From positions 1 through 64,000 of the forward strand of contig NZ_QCXY01000007.1 of assembly GCF_003347495.1 (NCBI RefSeq): DNA of 64,000 bases, read 5' to 3'. Made by a program: the position numbers and the translations under genes. Shown here piece after piece: positions 8,250 through 16,772 of the stretch; within the stretch, counting starts at the first letter, position 1; the number at the start of each line of letters is the position of its first letter. Source of the DNA: Pleomorphovibrio marinus (lineage in GTDB: Bacteria > Bacteroidota > Bacteroidia > Cytophagales > Cyclobacteriaceae). The notes beneath the pieces are model-generated. The model made no database searches, had not been told where the DNA came from, and saw only the letters and a program-made list of their open reading frames with translations.

Positions 8250-8350
8250 ACCAATCCCGGACGGAGACACGGTGGCTTCTTAAATACCCCCCTTCCGGGG
8301 CAAAAAACAACGATTCGATCTTTCCCCCTCCTGTTTTAGGAGGGGGAAAT
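8250..8350 (+). repeat. Dispersed repeat A with 11-bp hairpin, left copy beside the DUF421 gene
   Basis: ACCAATCCCG, GGCTTCTTAAA and TTCGATC blocks lead into a perfect hairpin: TTTCCCCCTCC (8321-8331) and GGAGGGGGAAA (8339-8349) around TGTTTTA. The same blocks occur in the same orientation at 9338-9439. The DUF421 gene lies between the two copies. The remainder of 8007-8249 shows more GC-rich palindromic pieces (for example CCCCGGACGGGG) but no gene. Confidence 0.75.
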
Positions 8351-8359
8351 AAAAACCTT

Positions 8360-8884
8360 TTACCTCTCAAAACTTTGTATGCCCTTCAATGCACTGGCAT
8401 TCCCGGAATCAATTTGGCCCAGGACCGTGATCTCCCCTGTGGTTTCCAATACCATAACATCCACCTGCTTGAGATCCTGAAACCCCTTTTCCCTGGCGGA
8501 AAGGTGAATTTCTTCCACAGTAATCCTTTCTTTCTTTACATTCTCACTGATCAGTTCCCCTTTGAAAAGCAACAAGGTAGGTTGACTGGTCACTATATTT
8601 TTCACGGCTTTAAAGCGTACGGACAACCAAGTGATGACAAACTGCAAAGAGATAAAAAGGAAAAATGCCAATGCCCCATCTGCCAGAGGGATATCCTTGT
8701 TTAGGGCTACAGCAGCTAATGTAGAACCCAGGGCCACGGTAACTATAAAGTCAAAAGCATTCATTTTGGACAATGTTCTTTTGCCGAAAGCCCTCAGGAA
8801 GGTTACCATGCAAAAATAGGCAAGGATGGTAATGACAAATGTCCGAAACAAACTTTGCCAATTTTCGAAAAGCAGATGTTCCAT
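8360..8884 (-). CDS. DUF421 (YetF-type) membrane protein
   Basis: The 174-residue protein has three hydrophobic N-terminal segments (about 12-33, 43-62 and 68-88). These are followed by the hallmark GKRTLSKMNAFDFIVTVALGS motif and a cytoplasmic or periplasmic domain ending VMVLETTGEITVLGQ. This is the standard DUF421 layout; members such as YetF have been linked to cell envelope processes, but the molecular function is unknown. It stands alone on the minus strand between direct copies of repeat A. The length is normal and the start ATG at 8884 is well supported. Confidence 0.88.
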   Translation of the reverse strand: MEHLLFENWQSLFRTFVITILAYFCMVTFLRAFGKRTLSKMNAFDFIVTVALGSTLAAVALNKDIPLADGALAFFLFISLQFVITWLSVRFKAVKNIVTSQPTLLLFKGELISENVKKERITVEEIHLSAREKGFQDLKQVDVMVLETTGEITVLGQIDSGNASALKGIQSFER

Positions 8885-9337
8885 TTAGGTTGTTTTTTTG
8901 AAAGGAAAAGGGGAATAGTTTGTTATGTTTTTTTCCTAAAGGTATTGAACTACAAAAACCTTGCTCAAAAGGTAAAAGAGGGCAACAATATCCTTCGCTC
9001 CTGCCGGCACTTTGGCGATGGTGGGGTTGGTGTATTTTGCGAGACTTCGGGGCGAGGGGACTTGGAGACATTTCAGGGACTAAGAGACCTGTTTTCAAGA
9101 GAAAGGTTGGGTTTCGCTTCGGAAGGTTTTTGTCACGCTTGCCTGCCTTTGGCAGGGAGGGCACAGAGTAGGCACGAAGAGCGCGAAGTTTTTTTTCTCC
9201 GTTTCTCGAAATTTGCAATTTCGAGAACAGATAAAGCGGATTTATAATCCGCAGGTTGCACATCTTCGGAAAAATAGTTTGGATTTCGTAGCCTATACTC
9301 TTCTAGAGCATTGCTTCAGATCTTGTTTTGGGGGATT
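8885..9337. other. Intergenic stretch with palindromic repeats, no gene
   Basis: No convincing coding frame is present. Fragments with a purine-rich or REP-like look (for example GGACTTGGAGACATTTCAGGG) fill the stretch, with two perfect palindromes at 9205-9252. Frames read across it give low-complexity products and are not reported as genes. Confidence 0.6.
9205..9252. repeat. Two REP-like palindromes in tandem
   Basis: CTCGAAATT/AATTTCGAG (9205-9225, 3-nt loop) and GCGGATT/AATCCGC (9236-9252, 3-nt loop) are perfect. The second matches the palindrome at 40973-40989 (GCGGATTACAAATCCGC) except for the loop, so it is a dispersed element. Confidence 0.65.
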
Positions 9338-9620
9338 ACCAATCCCGAACAGCGGTACAGCGGCTTCTTAAAATCAATCCTTCTTCCAGCGCAAAAACAC
9401 CCATTCGATCTTTCCCCCTCCTGTTTTAGGAGGGGGAAAAAGGGGGTGGTGGAAACAAGGCGGAGGCAATGATCAACCTTTCGAAACCTACCATTTTTCA
9501 CCCACCATCCCTCAACCCGAAACAAGGTTAGGCTTATCAAAATATATTCCTCCCTGCCAAGAAGTGCATTGGAGTTCAACCACTTCGCGGTATTGGGGCA
9601 TGGTTTCCCAAAATCCCCGG
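9338..9620 (+). repeat. Dispersed repeat A, long copy
   Basis: The 5' part matches 8250-8350 including the perfect 11-bp hairpin (TTTCCCCCTCC 9411-9421, GGAGGGGGAAA 9429-9439). The 3' part (CCATTTTTCACCCACC, AACAAGGTTAGG, AAAATATATTCCTCC, GGAGTTCAACCACTTCG) matches 231-330 and 46190-46310. This copy joins both halves and so shows that they belong to one element of roughly 300-350 bp. Confidence 0.75.
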
Positions 9621-9751
9621 ATTATTGAAAGATTAGACCAATATCTTGGTCGTTTGGTGAGGGTAGTTTCGGGGTATAGTCCCTAAAGGACAAACCAGTT
9701 GAAATACAAAAATCACCTTGCAAACTTCAAAAAAAGAGCGAAATTTACCCA

Positions 9752-11452
9752 ATGAAATACCTTTTTCACCCAAAATACCTTTGCTGTGCCCTTTTCTTGC
9801 TTATTTTTTTCGGAGAAGAATCTAAGGCTCAGGTGATTGTGGCAGGGCAACCCGTTTTGGAGGAGGCCCTAAGAAGAAAACAAATCCTGGGGGAACTGGA
9901 AGGGGAAAGCTCCTTTGCCTTACGTCCCATAAAAATTTCCTGGTCCGGTAAGGAAACCTTCCCGCTGTCTTGGGAGGCCTTTTACTCGGAAGATTCGGAT
10001 ACCTTGAAGAATACTGGCAACCTGCGGCTTTTGCCATTTAGGGGCATTGGTAAATACGCGGGTGGCAGGCCCTCTGGGCCAAGCCCCTATGAGATGCTGC
10101 CTGCAGCGGGCTTACAGACCCTTGGTTCGGTAGGAGTGGAATATATGTTGCCCTGGCTGCATGTCTACCTACAGCCTACCTTGCTCTTGGCACTGAATCC
10201 TTCCTACCAGGGATACCCCGGTTTTGGTGCAGGCCCGGATGCCAACAGGTTCAGTATCTGGCGTACCGGTGATATGTCGGAGCGTCTGTATCCGGGACGA
10301 GTGGCCAGGTTGGGCTGGGGCAACAGCAAAGCCGCCATTCGTGCGGGTGCATGGGAAATGGGCATGTCCACCGAAAACATCTGGTGGGGTCCAGGACAGT
10401 TCCACTCCCTCACCTTCAGCCACCATGCCCCCGGCTTCGCACACTTTACCATAAACACCCACAGGCCCATGAAGACTTTTTTGGGCAATATAGAAGCCCA
10501 GTTGGTGATGGGCAGCCTACAACCCAACACCATGCCCTACTCCCAGAATGGGGATCTCAACGACCGCCATTCCAGGCCCCGCCCCGACGAAAACCGGTAC
10601 CTCAACGCCGTGAACATTGTCTTTTCCCCCAAATGGCCAGAAGGCCTGCACCTGGGCCTGGCAAGAACATTTCAGAGGTATGTGAGTGAGAGAGGTACCG
10701 GCATCAGGGATTGGTTGCCTGTGTTGGAGCCCTTTCAGAAGGTGAGGCATTTTAACGACGGTCACAGCGTGGACTATGACCGGAGGCGGCAAGACCAACA
10801 GGCCAGTGCCTATGCCCGTTACCTAATCCCAGAGGCGAGGATGGAACTTTATTTTGAGTTTGGCAGAAGGGACCATGCCTTTAACTGGAGGGAATTTTTC
10901 CTCAACCCCGAGCATGCCAGGGCTTACCTTATTGGTTTTAAAAAACTTTTCCCCACTGCTAAACCCGGGGAGTGGTTACAGGTAAGGGGAGAGATGGTAC
11001 AAGGCAGCCAAAGCATCAACCGGCAAACCAGGTACGGGGATTTGAGTTCTATCTTTAGCTGGCACAGCCACGGTGCGGTTTATGGTTTTCAGCAGCAGGG
11101 ACAGACTATGGGCATAGGGGCAGGAAATGGCACGAATTTGCAGATCCTGGAATTTGCTTGGGTGAAGGGCTTGGACAAGCTGGGGCTGATGCTGGAGCGT
11201 GCCGAGCAGCATATGGGTTTTTACGAGAGGGCATTTCCCGATCCTCTGCTTTACCGGCCCTGGGTGGACCTCAGCATGGGGTTTCAGTATACCAAGCAGT
11301 GGGACAGGTTCTTGGTGGATGCCCAGTTGCGCGGGATACAGGGCCTAAACTACCAGTGGATGGGCAACCAGGACCCTGTACCCGGCTTTCCCCGTTCCAT
11401 AAACAAGTTTAGTATGATGGGGCAGTTGCAGGTGATGTATTTGCTACATTGA
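9752..11452 (+). CDS. Wzi-family capsule assembly outer membrane protein
   Basis: The 566-residue protein has a signal peptide (hydrophobic core at about 9-22, ending SKAQ). A long beta-strand-rich body follows, with family features such as PWLHVYLQPTLLLA, a long stretch around NIWWGPGQFHSLTFS and a C-terminal aromatic strand end. Wzi is an outer membrane beta-barrel lectin that anchors capsular polysaccharide. Bacteroidota homologues of 450-570 residues are common, often near exopolysaccharide or envelope genes. It is a single gene here without a capsule operon next to it. The call is by overall pattern; the lectin role is inferred. Confidence 0.82.
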   Translation: MKYLFHPKYLCCALFLLIFFGEESKAQVIVAGQPVLEEALRRKQILGELEGESSFALRPIKISWSGKETFPLSWEAFYSEDSDTLKNTGNLRLLPFRGIGKYAGGRPSGPSPYEMLPAAGLQTLGSVGVEYMLPWLHVYLQPTLLLALNPSYQGYPGFGAGPDANRFSIWRTGDMSERLYPGRVARLGWGNSKAAIRAGAWEMGMSTENIWWGPGQFHSLTFSHHAPGFAHFTINTHRPMKTFLGNIEAQLVMGSLQPNTMPYSQNGDLNDRHSRPRPDENRYLNAVNIVFSPKWPEGLHLGLARTFQRYVSERGTGIRDWLPVLEPFQKVRHFNDGHSVDYDRRRQDQQASAYARYLIPEARMELYFEFGRRDHAFNWREFFLNPEHARAYLIGFKKLFPTAKPGEWLQVRGEMVQGSQSINRQTRYGDLSSIFSWHSHGAVYGFQQQGQTMGIGAGNGTNLQILEFAWVKGLDKLGLMLERAEQHMGFYERAFPDPLLYRPWVDLSMGFQYTKQWDRFLVDAQLRGIQGLNYQWMGNQDPVPGFPRSINKFSMMGQLQVMYLLH

Positions 11453-11830
11453 ATGGGGTTTGGATTTTAGAGCCCGGTTGAGAAGGAGAGATTGGAGGGA
11501 GACTGAGAGACTTAGGGACGGAGAGAGGGGGCGATTTGTTTACGTGGGGGATGGAATTTTGGTCTCCGGATGGGTTTAGTCACGAAGGAAATGGTTTTTT
11601 TTTGGGGGACTGGATGGAGACGAAGAGAGGGGGAGGTTTGTTTTCGGGTAAATATTAATCATGCCCGGGTTGTTTTTCAGTCACAAATCCAAACCTTCCT
11701 TATCCGATAAAAAAGCAGTATCCTCGGTTTCTTGATAAGATATCCCCATTCATTGGAACCCTCATTCAAATGACCTATATTCACTATCCAAGCTTGATGA
11801 TGATGGTTGGAAAAATAAAATAAACCGGAT
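11453..11830. other. Intergenic stretch before the Crp-type gene
   Basis: Besides the repeat at 11564-11650 it holds a purine-rich run (11500-11540: GACTTAGGGACGG then AGAGGGGG) that also resembles part of 14698-14730. No gene or clear terminator was recognised; the last about 180 bp turn AT-rich and presumably carry the promoter of the gene at 11831. Confidence 0.5.
11564..11650 (+). repeat. Direct repeat C, left copy of the 11.6-14.7 kb block
   Basis: CTCCGGATGGGTTTAGTCAC, then GGGACTGGATGGAGACGAAG and AGGGGGAGGTTTGTTT, recur at 14635-14738 in the same orientation with small indels. The AT-rich three-gene block lies between the copies. Confidence 0.7.
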
Positions 11831-12397
11831 ATGTCAGCATTAAAAAGCAGCATAATTGAAACATTTGGGTTTTCAGAAAGTGAATTTAATAGTATTCAGG
11901 ATTTTTTCGTCCCAATAGAAATTAAGAAAGGGGATCATTTTTTGAAACAAGGACAATATGTACGGCACTTGGGCTTTGTTGAGAATGGAATATTAAGAGA
12001 GTTTCTCTATACAAACGGCAAAGAAGTGACAAAATGGTTTTCTTCGAGTGGGTATTTTGCAGTTGACTTATCAGGATTCCTTTTTGGACAAAAATCTAAA
12101 GTAAATTACCAAGCACTGAGCGATGTTTCCCTATTGGCATTGTCAAAAGACAATTATGATAAAATTGCAGATAAAGTGCAACGATGGAACATTTTGGAAA
12201 AAATGTTTTTAACTAAGTGTTTTTCAGTTTTGGAAAACCGGGTAATTTCCCACCTATCCATGAATGCTGAAGAACGTTATAATCAGCTATTTGACATTAA
12301 TCCCGAACTTTTTAACCAAGTACCATTAAATTATTTGGCCTCCATGCTTGGAATGACACCGGAAACCCTTAGCAGGATAAGAAACAAGAGGAGCTAA
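11831..12397 (+). CDS. Crp/Fnr family transcriptional regulator
   Basis: The 188-residue protein has an N-terminal cyclic-nucleotide-binding-type beta barrel (about 20-115: IEIKKGDHFLKQGQYVRHLGFVE). A dimerisation helix and a short C-terminal helix-turn-helix (LNYLASMLGMTPETLSRIR) follow. This is the compact form frequent in Bacteroidota. The effector is unknown; none of the residues that bind cAMP in E. coli Crp are evident. It opens the AT-rich block bounded by repeat C and may control the genes that follow, although the gap to the next gene (145 bp) leaves room for a separate promoter. Confidence 0.85.
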   Translation: MSALKSSIIETFGFSESEFNSIQDFFVPIEIKKGDHFLKQGQYVRHLGFVENGILREFLYTNGKEVTKWFSSSGYFAVDLSGFLFGQKSKVNYQALSDVSLLALSKDNYDKIADKVQRWNILEKMFLTKCFSVLENRVISHLSMNAEERYNQLFDINPELFNQVPLNYLASMLGMTPETLSRIRNKRS

Positions 12398-12455
12398 TCG
12401 ATTTTTTGATATTTGTCAAGCCAATAAAGGATTAAGATTCGGAGATTTGTATCAA

Positions 12456-12520
12456 AGAGTTCGGGGCAGGCAAGGACAGGCTATGCGGCAAACGAAAATG
12501 AATTAAAAACACATTAATCG
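12456..12520 (+). repeat. Dispersed leader-type repeat B, degenerate copy
   Basis: TTCGGGGCAGGC, then ACAGGCTATG and AAAAACACAT, match the units at 32539-32917 (GTTCGGGGCAGGC, CAGGCTATRTG, AAAAACACATG). Here the final ATG has become ATT. It lies directly upstream of the next gene, in the same orientation as elsewhere. Confidence 0.55.
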
Positions 12521-12542
12521 AAAAATAATAAAGGCCAAAAAA

Positions 12543-13004
12543 ATGAACATCAATACGTTAAAAGAAAGAGATGTTGCATCCTGGGATTCTAAATTGGTAA
12601 GGATCTACAACCAATTCCGAGAACTATTGAGTGAATTAAACAAAAGGGAGCTATCTCCAAATGTTGTGGAATCTATCAATAGGGATGTGGATGAAATAAA
12701 TTCAACAACTCTTACAGGAAAAGATCTGAGGGATTTTGTAAAAGAGAAAGAGACTAAAATCTTAAATCAAGTTGAAAAGGAACTTCAACTTATACCAAAA
12801 AACTACTACCGAAACCTATGGTTGGGGTTTGGGATTCCCATAGGCTTGTCTATTGGAATGACTTTGGGTTTTAGCCTAGGCAACATATCTTTATATGCAA
12901 TAGGAATACCCATTGGAATGGCTATAGGAATGTTGGTTGGTTCACAAATGGACAAAAATGCACTCGTAGAAGGAAGACAATTGGATTTCGAGATAAAACA
13001 TTGA
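12543..13004 (+). CDS. Small membrane protein with glycine-zipper hairpin, unassigned
   Basis: The family is not recognised by name. The first 95 of 153 residues are charged and helical (RIYNQFRELLSELNKRELS then KEKETKILNQVEKELQLI), probably a coiled coil on one side of the membrane. Two glycine-rich transmembrane segments follow: LWLGFGIPIGLSIGMTLGF and IGIPIGMAIGMLVGSQ. The repeated GIPIGxxIGM pattern is a glycine zipper that packs membrane helices. It lies between the Crp-type regulator and the esterase-like gene in the AT-rich block. The ATG at 12543 is preceded by an A-rich Bacteroidota-type leader. Confidence 0.75.
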   Translation: MNINTLKERDVASWDSKLVRIYNQFRELLSELNKRELSPNVVESINRDVDEINSTTLTGKDLRDFVKEKETKILNQVEKELQLIPKNYYRNLWLGFGIPIGLSIGMTLGFSLGNISLYAIGIPIGMAIGMLVGSQMDKNALVEGRQLDFEIKH

Positions 13005-13374
13005 CTGTAAAACCCTTCATTTATTATTGTTGAACTGCTAATATAGCCTTGACTTAAAGGGTTTGGCATGGCTATTTTGAGTGAACTAGTGTAACAATAA
13101 TTCGTCTTAAACGGATAATTGACCGACAACAAAATCCTTAGCTAAATGGTACTTGATATGTATTTATAAAGTTAGATGGGGGATGAAAAAATCAATGGCC
13201 TGACTGGGCTCATAAAGGACAACGCTGTTTGTTTTAAGAATAATTATTGTTTTCTTAAAAAATTATTTCAATACCTTGTAAATAAAGGATAACTCCGTAT
13301 CTACACAATTACTATAAAACATGTTGTTTCCTATAAGTAAGGAAAGGTTTTATTAATTCTACAATTATAAACAC
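13005..13374. other. Intergenic stretch, AT-rich, no gene
   Basis: AAACCCTT near 13010 and AAGGGTTT near 13060 could pair over a loop of about 40 nt at the end of the preceding transcript. Otherwise only AT-rich sequence and the upstream region of the next gene are seen. Confidence 0.5.
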
Positions 13375-14634
13375 ATGAAATTTAAAAAATGGGTTGAGGA
13401 TAACTTTGTCCCTTTCAAGTTACCTGATTTTGATGGTAGTTACAGTCATTTTAAACCATTAAACAAAATTATAGATAATACGCGAGTCGTAGCGTTAGGT
13501 GAAAATTCACATTTTATAAAGGAGTTCTTTTTATTGCGTCATGACCTCATACGTTATTTTATTGAAGAACTTGGCTTTACAACATTTGCTTTTGAATTTG
13601 GCTTTGCAGAGGCTTTTTCAATTAATAGTTGGATTCAGGGTCAAGGGGCAGATGATGAGATAAGAGAACATTTAGAACATTTTTATTACCCTGAGGAGTT
13701 GCATAACACATTTCGATGGCTAAGGGAATATAATAGAAGTGCAAAACACAAAATCACGTTTCTTGGTATTGACGTACCTAAAAATGGGGGTTCCTATTTC
13801 CCAAACTTATCCTTGGTTCAGGATTTTTTTGAAAAGACAGATAGAGAGGCTTTGCATCTCATAGAAGATATAAAAGGGCTTGTAAAAGAACTGGATCTTT
13901 TTTCCACATCTCAGGCAGCCATCAAACTGCAAGACTTAACAGAGCCCGAAAAGCACCTGTTAACCTATAAGATAGCCCGAGTGAAGCAGCGCCTGGAAGT
14001 CATGGCACCATCTCTCCAAGAGAGGTATGGTAAAAAGGAATTTGAAAAGACCTTGCAGCTCATAAACGGTATGGTATACCAAGATTACAACATACAGGCC
14101 ATGGCAAACTTTATTTCTGGAGTAGGTACGTCAGGGGATGAGGGATCAAGGGACAAATACATGGCAGATACTGTGCTTTGGCATTTGAATAGTTCAGATC
14201 CAGGCACAAAAATACTGTTGGTTGCACACAATGCACATATTCAAAAGACACCATTTTATTACGAGGGATTCCTGAGTTGCTTCCCAATGGGACAAAGGTT
14301 GAAATATGCCCTCGGAAATGATTATATGGCTTTGGGAATGACCTCATATGCTGGTAATACTGCGGCTCTTTATCCCGAAAAGGACTCAAAATTCGGTTTT
14401 CGGGTGGATAATTTTCAATTGGAGCAAGCAAAAGAAGGTTCTGTTGAAAAAGCCTTGAAAGATGCTGGAGTTACCAACGCTTTTGTCTCTTTTAAAGATT
14501 TTAGAGGGGATGATCCATCCATCCCAAATTTGATTCGTTTTGATACTATTTACACCGAAACTAACCTAAAAGAAGCGTTTGATGGGGTTTTTCAAATGGA
14601 GAAGTCCACCGTTTCTGAAGTTGTTTTCGAATAA
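13375..14634 (+). CDS. Erythromycin-esterase-like hydrolase (EreA/ChaN-like superfamily)
   Basis: The 419-residue protein has the family core: RVVALGENSH (residues 37-46, the catalytic-type Glu/His pair), FAFEFGFAEA (71-80), FLGIDVP and LLVAHNAHIQKTP (about 280). Family members hydrolyse macrolide lactones or succinyl groups, but many have no known substrate, so resistance cannot be claimed. No signal peptide is seen, so it is probably cytoplasmic. It closes the AT-rich block, and its TAA stop directly abuts repeat C (14635). Codons are visibly AT-richer than in the neighbours at 9.7 and 15 kb, consistent with transfer. Confidence 0.85.
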   Translation: MKFKKWVEDNFVPFKLPDFDGSYSHFKPLNKIIDNTRVVALGENSHFIKEFFLLRHDLIRYFIEELGFTTFAFEFGFAEAFSINSWIQGQGADDEIREHLEHFYYPEELHNTFRWLREYNRSAKHKITFLGIDVPKNGGSYFPNLSLVQDFFEKTDREALHLIEDIKGLVKELDLFSTSQAAIKLQDLTEPEKHLLTYKIARVKQRLEVMAPSLQERYGKKEFEKTLQLINGMVYQDYNIQAMANFISGVGTSGDEGSRDKYMADTVLWHLNSSDPGTKILLVAHNAHIQKTPFYYEGFLSCFPMGQRLKYALGNDYMALGMTSYAGNTAALYPEKDSKFGFRVDNFQLEQAKEGSVEKALKDAGVTNAFVSFKDFRGDDPSIPNLIRFDTIYTETNLKEAFDGVFQMEKSTVSEVVFE

Positions 14635-14738
14635 CTCCGGAAGGGTTTGGTCACGAAGGTTTTTGGGACTGGATGGAGACGAAGAGACTGGGAGGTGACT
14701 AAGAGACTTAGTGACGAGGAGAGGGGGAGATTTGTTTA
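14635..14738 (+). repeat. Direct repeat C, right copy of the 11.6-14.7 kb block
   Basis: It begins at the base after the esterase stop codon (CTCCGGAAGGGTTTGGTCAC) and contains GGGACTGGATGGAGACGAAG, shared exactly with 11603-11622 or nearby. The following 14739-15035 shows no gene. Confidence 0.7.
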
Positions 14739-15035
14739 GGGGTGAATTGGATTTATACACTTTGAGTAGAATCTAACTTTACCATTATTCGGTATAGACG
14801 AGGGAGGAAAGACAAGGATTCCAAATTCTTCCCATCTGGGATCGGGGTTTTAATTCCATATCAGCGGGTTACAGTAGTCATTCTTAGCGGCAGCTAAAGC
14901 ACTGTTCTTGGATTAGGAAGGTGGCAGATCATTATTCATCATTAATACACCTGAAAATACCTCCAACACCACAGCCACTCCAAAAAAACAAAAGAAAACC
15001 TTACCTTTAACCAAAACTGCAAAGCTTCAAAACCA

Positions 15036-16766
15036 ATGGCAAAGACGCTCTGGGTGACCACCAGGTTTAAGGAAAACATTGATATAAGAACAAAACTAAT
15101 CGGTGCCCTGGAAGCCATCACCCCTGACCACCTAAAACACTGCAAACCCTATACCCACCAGGAGGGAAATACCACCCTGGGCATTCTAAACCCCTCTGGA
15201 CTTAGGCACCTACAAGGAACCAACCATATCCTGGGGGACATCTTTGAGAAACGGGAGAACTGGTTTGTCCCCAACACCGGTACGCCTGAGGGTGCTTTCA
15301 GCCTTTTCCGGGAAAACGGGGAGGTAGTGGAAATACTCAGCGACTCCTTGGCCAGCAGGACAGTCTGGTATTATATGGACCAGCGGTATTTTATAGCTTC
15401 CAGCTCCCAAAGAGCGATTTTATTGCTGTTGGGAGGAAGGCAATGGAACGAACAGGTCATTCCCTGGATGTTTTCCAGCGGCACATTGGGTCCTTCCAAC
15501 TCTTGGGACACCCGCCTGAAATCTCTGGATCCTGACAGCACCCTGTCCTTGGATAAAAGTGCCTGGAACCTGAAGGTTTCTAAAAAGGCTGTACATTTTG
15601 ACCCCCAACCCCTTGACGAGGCCGGGCAGGTGGAAAGGTTGAGAAGTTCCATCCGGGAAGTACTGGGGCCGCACTATTCCATGCCCTCGGACTGGGTATT
15701 GTCCATCTCTGGAGGAGTGGACAGCAGGGGGTTACTGTATGCTGTTTTGGCACACGCCCCCACTTCACAGGAGATTAAGACCCTAACTTGGGGAGGGAAG
15801 GCTACCATGAAGCAGCGGGAGTCGGATTTCTACCTGGGACAGGTTCTGGCAAAGCAAGCCAATACCAGCCACTCCAATGTGATCTTGGACCGGGAACAGG
15901 TGCCCTTTGAACTGCTTTGGGAGCGCTTTTTGACCAATGGAGAAGGAAGGGTGGACAATATTACCGGCTACGTAGACGGTTTTGGACTTTGGGAAAAACT
16001 CCATAGACAGGGAATCAAGGGGATGCTAAGGGGAGATGAGGCTTTTGGGCAATTATTGGGCTTGCAACATAGGGAGAATCCGGATTTTCTCCGCTTTACG
16101 ATAGGCCTAAGTCTGTGCAGGGATTTTCAGCAGCCCTACTTCCGTTTATTGAGCGAAGCCTACACCCAGGAACTTCCTGCAAGCTACGCCAAAAGAGGGG
16201 AGGAGTCATGGTATACCTGGAGGGACAGGTTATACCAGGAATTCAGGATGCCCTTGGTTATGGCGGCATTGACGGACCTAAAGCTTGCCTACCTGGAAGT
16301 GGTCAATCCTTTTCTTTCGCAAAGCATTTTAAATGCGGTACGCAATATTCCCGATCAGGGACGATTGGAAAAGCGTGCATTTGCTTCCTTGGTGAACTCC
16401 TTTTGGCCGGAGGTACCTTATGCCAGTTCCGGGTCGGGCATCCGGCCTTCTGAGTTGATGCAAAGGAAAGATGCCTCTACTAAAATGATGGATCTGCTAC
16501 AGGGAAGCGATGCAGGGGTGCTTTTTCCACAGCAGTTCCGAGAAGGGCTGCTTAAGGATATCCAAAACAGACAAGGAGCAAAATTCAAGGCCAAAGCCTT
16601 GCTAAAAAAACTGCTTCCTTCTCCAAAGAGGGGAAGAAGTGTTAATTTGGATAGGCCCATGCCCGTAAACTGCTTCCAGATGGGCTTAAGGGCAATGATG
16701 ATCCTGGATATGTACCAGCGGCTTGGGGACAGCCCTAAGCGACTAGTGCTGCCTCAAGGACCCTGA
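15036..16766 (+). CDS. Asparagine-synthetase-like ATP-pyrophosphatase without glutaminase cysteine
   Basis: The 576-residue protein has an N-terminal Ntn-like half (about 1-190) and a C-terminal synthetase half with the PP-loop motif SGGVDS at 225-230. Asparagine synthetase B needs a cysteine as residue 2 for glutamine hydrolysis; here the start is MAKT, so it cannot use glutamine in the usual way. Such forms amidate or cyclise with ammonia or an internal amine (lasso peptide cyclase, beta-lactam synthetase) or act in surface polysaccharide synthesis. No precursor peptide is seen next to it. It is convergent with the arginase-family gene, with 6 bp between the stop codons. The role is not assigned. 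Confidence 0.8.
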   Translation: MAKTLWVTTRFKENIDIRTKLIGALEAITPDHLKHCKPYTHQEGNTTLGILNPSGLRHLQGTNHILGDIFEKRENWFVPNTGTPEGAFSLFRENGEVVEILSDSLASRTVWYYMDQRYFIASSSQRAILLLLGGRQWNEQVIPWMFSSGTLGPSNSWDTRLKSLDPDSTLSLDKSAWNLKVSKKAVHFDPQPLDEAGQVERLRSSIREVLGPHYSMPSDWVLSISGGVDSRGLLYAVLAHAPTSQEIKTLTWGGKATMKQRESDFYLGQVLAKQANTSHSNVILDREQVPFELLWERFLTNGEGRVDNITGYVDGFGLWEKLHRQGIKGMLRGDEAFGQLLGLQHRENPDFLRFTIGLSLCRDFQQPYFRLLSEAYTQELPASYAKRGEESWYTWRDRLYQEFRMPLVMAALTDLKLAYLEVVNPFLSQSILNAVRNIPDQGRLEKRAFASLVNSFWPEVPYASSGSGIRPSELMQRKDASTKMMDLLQGSDAGVLFPQQFREGLLKDIQNRQGAKFKAKALLKKLLPSPKRGRSVNLDRPMPVNCFQMGLRAMMILDMYQRLGDSPKRLVLPQGP

Positions 16767-16772
16767 GTCCGT

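Noticed and set aside
8183-8704. Plus-strand frame of 173 codons over the DUF421 gene
   Set aside because: It starts in repeat sequence and runs antisense to a membrane protein with clear family motifs.
13375-14634. Macrolide resistance gene
   Set aside because: The family match is to the wider erythromycin-esterase-like superfamily; most members have no shown activity on macrolides.
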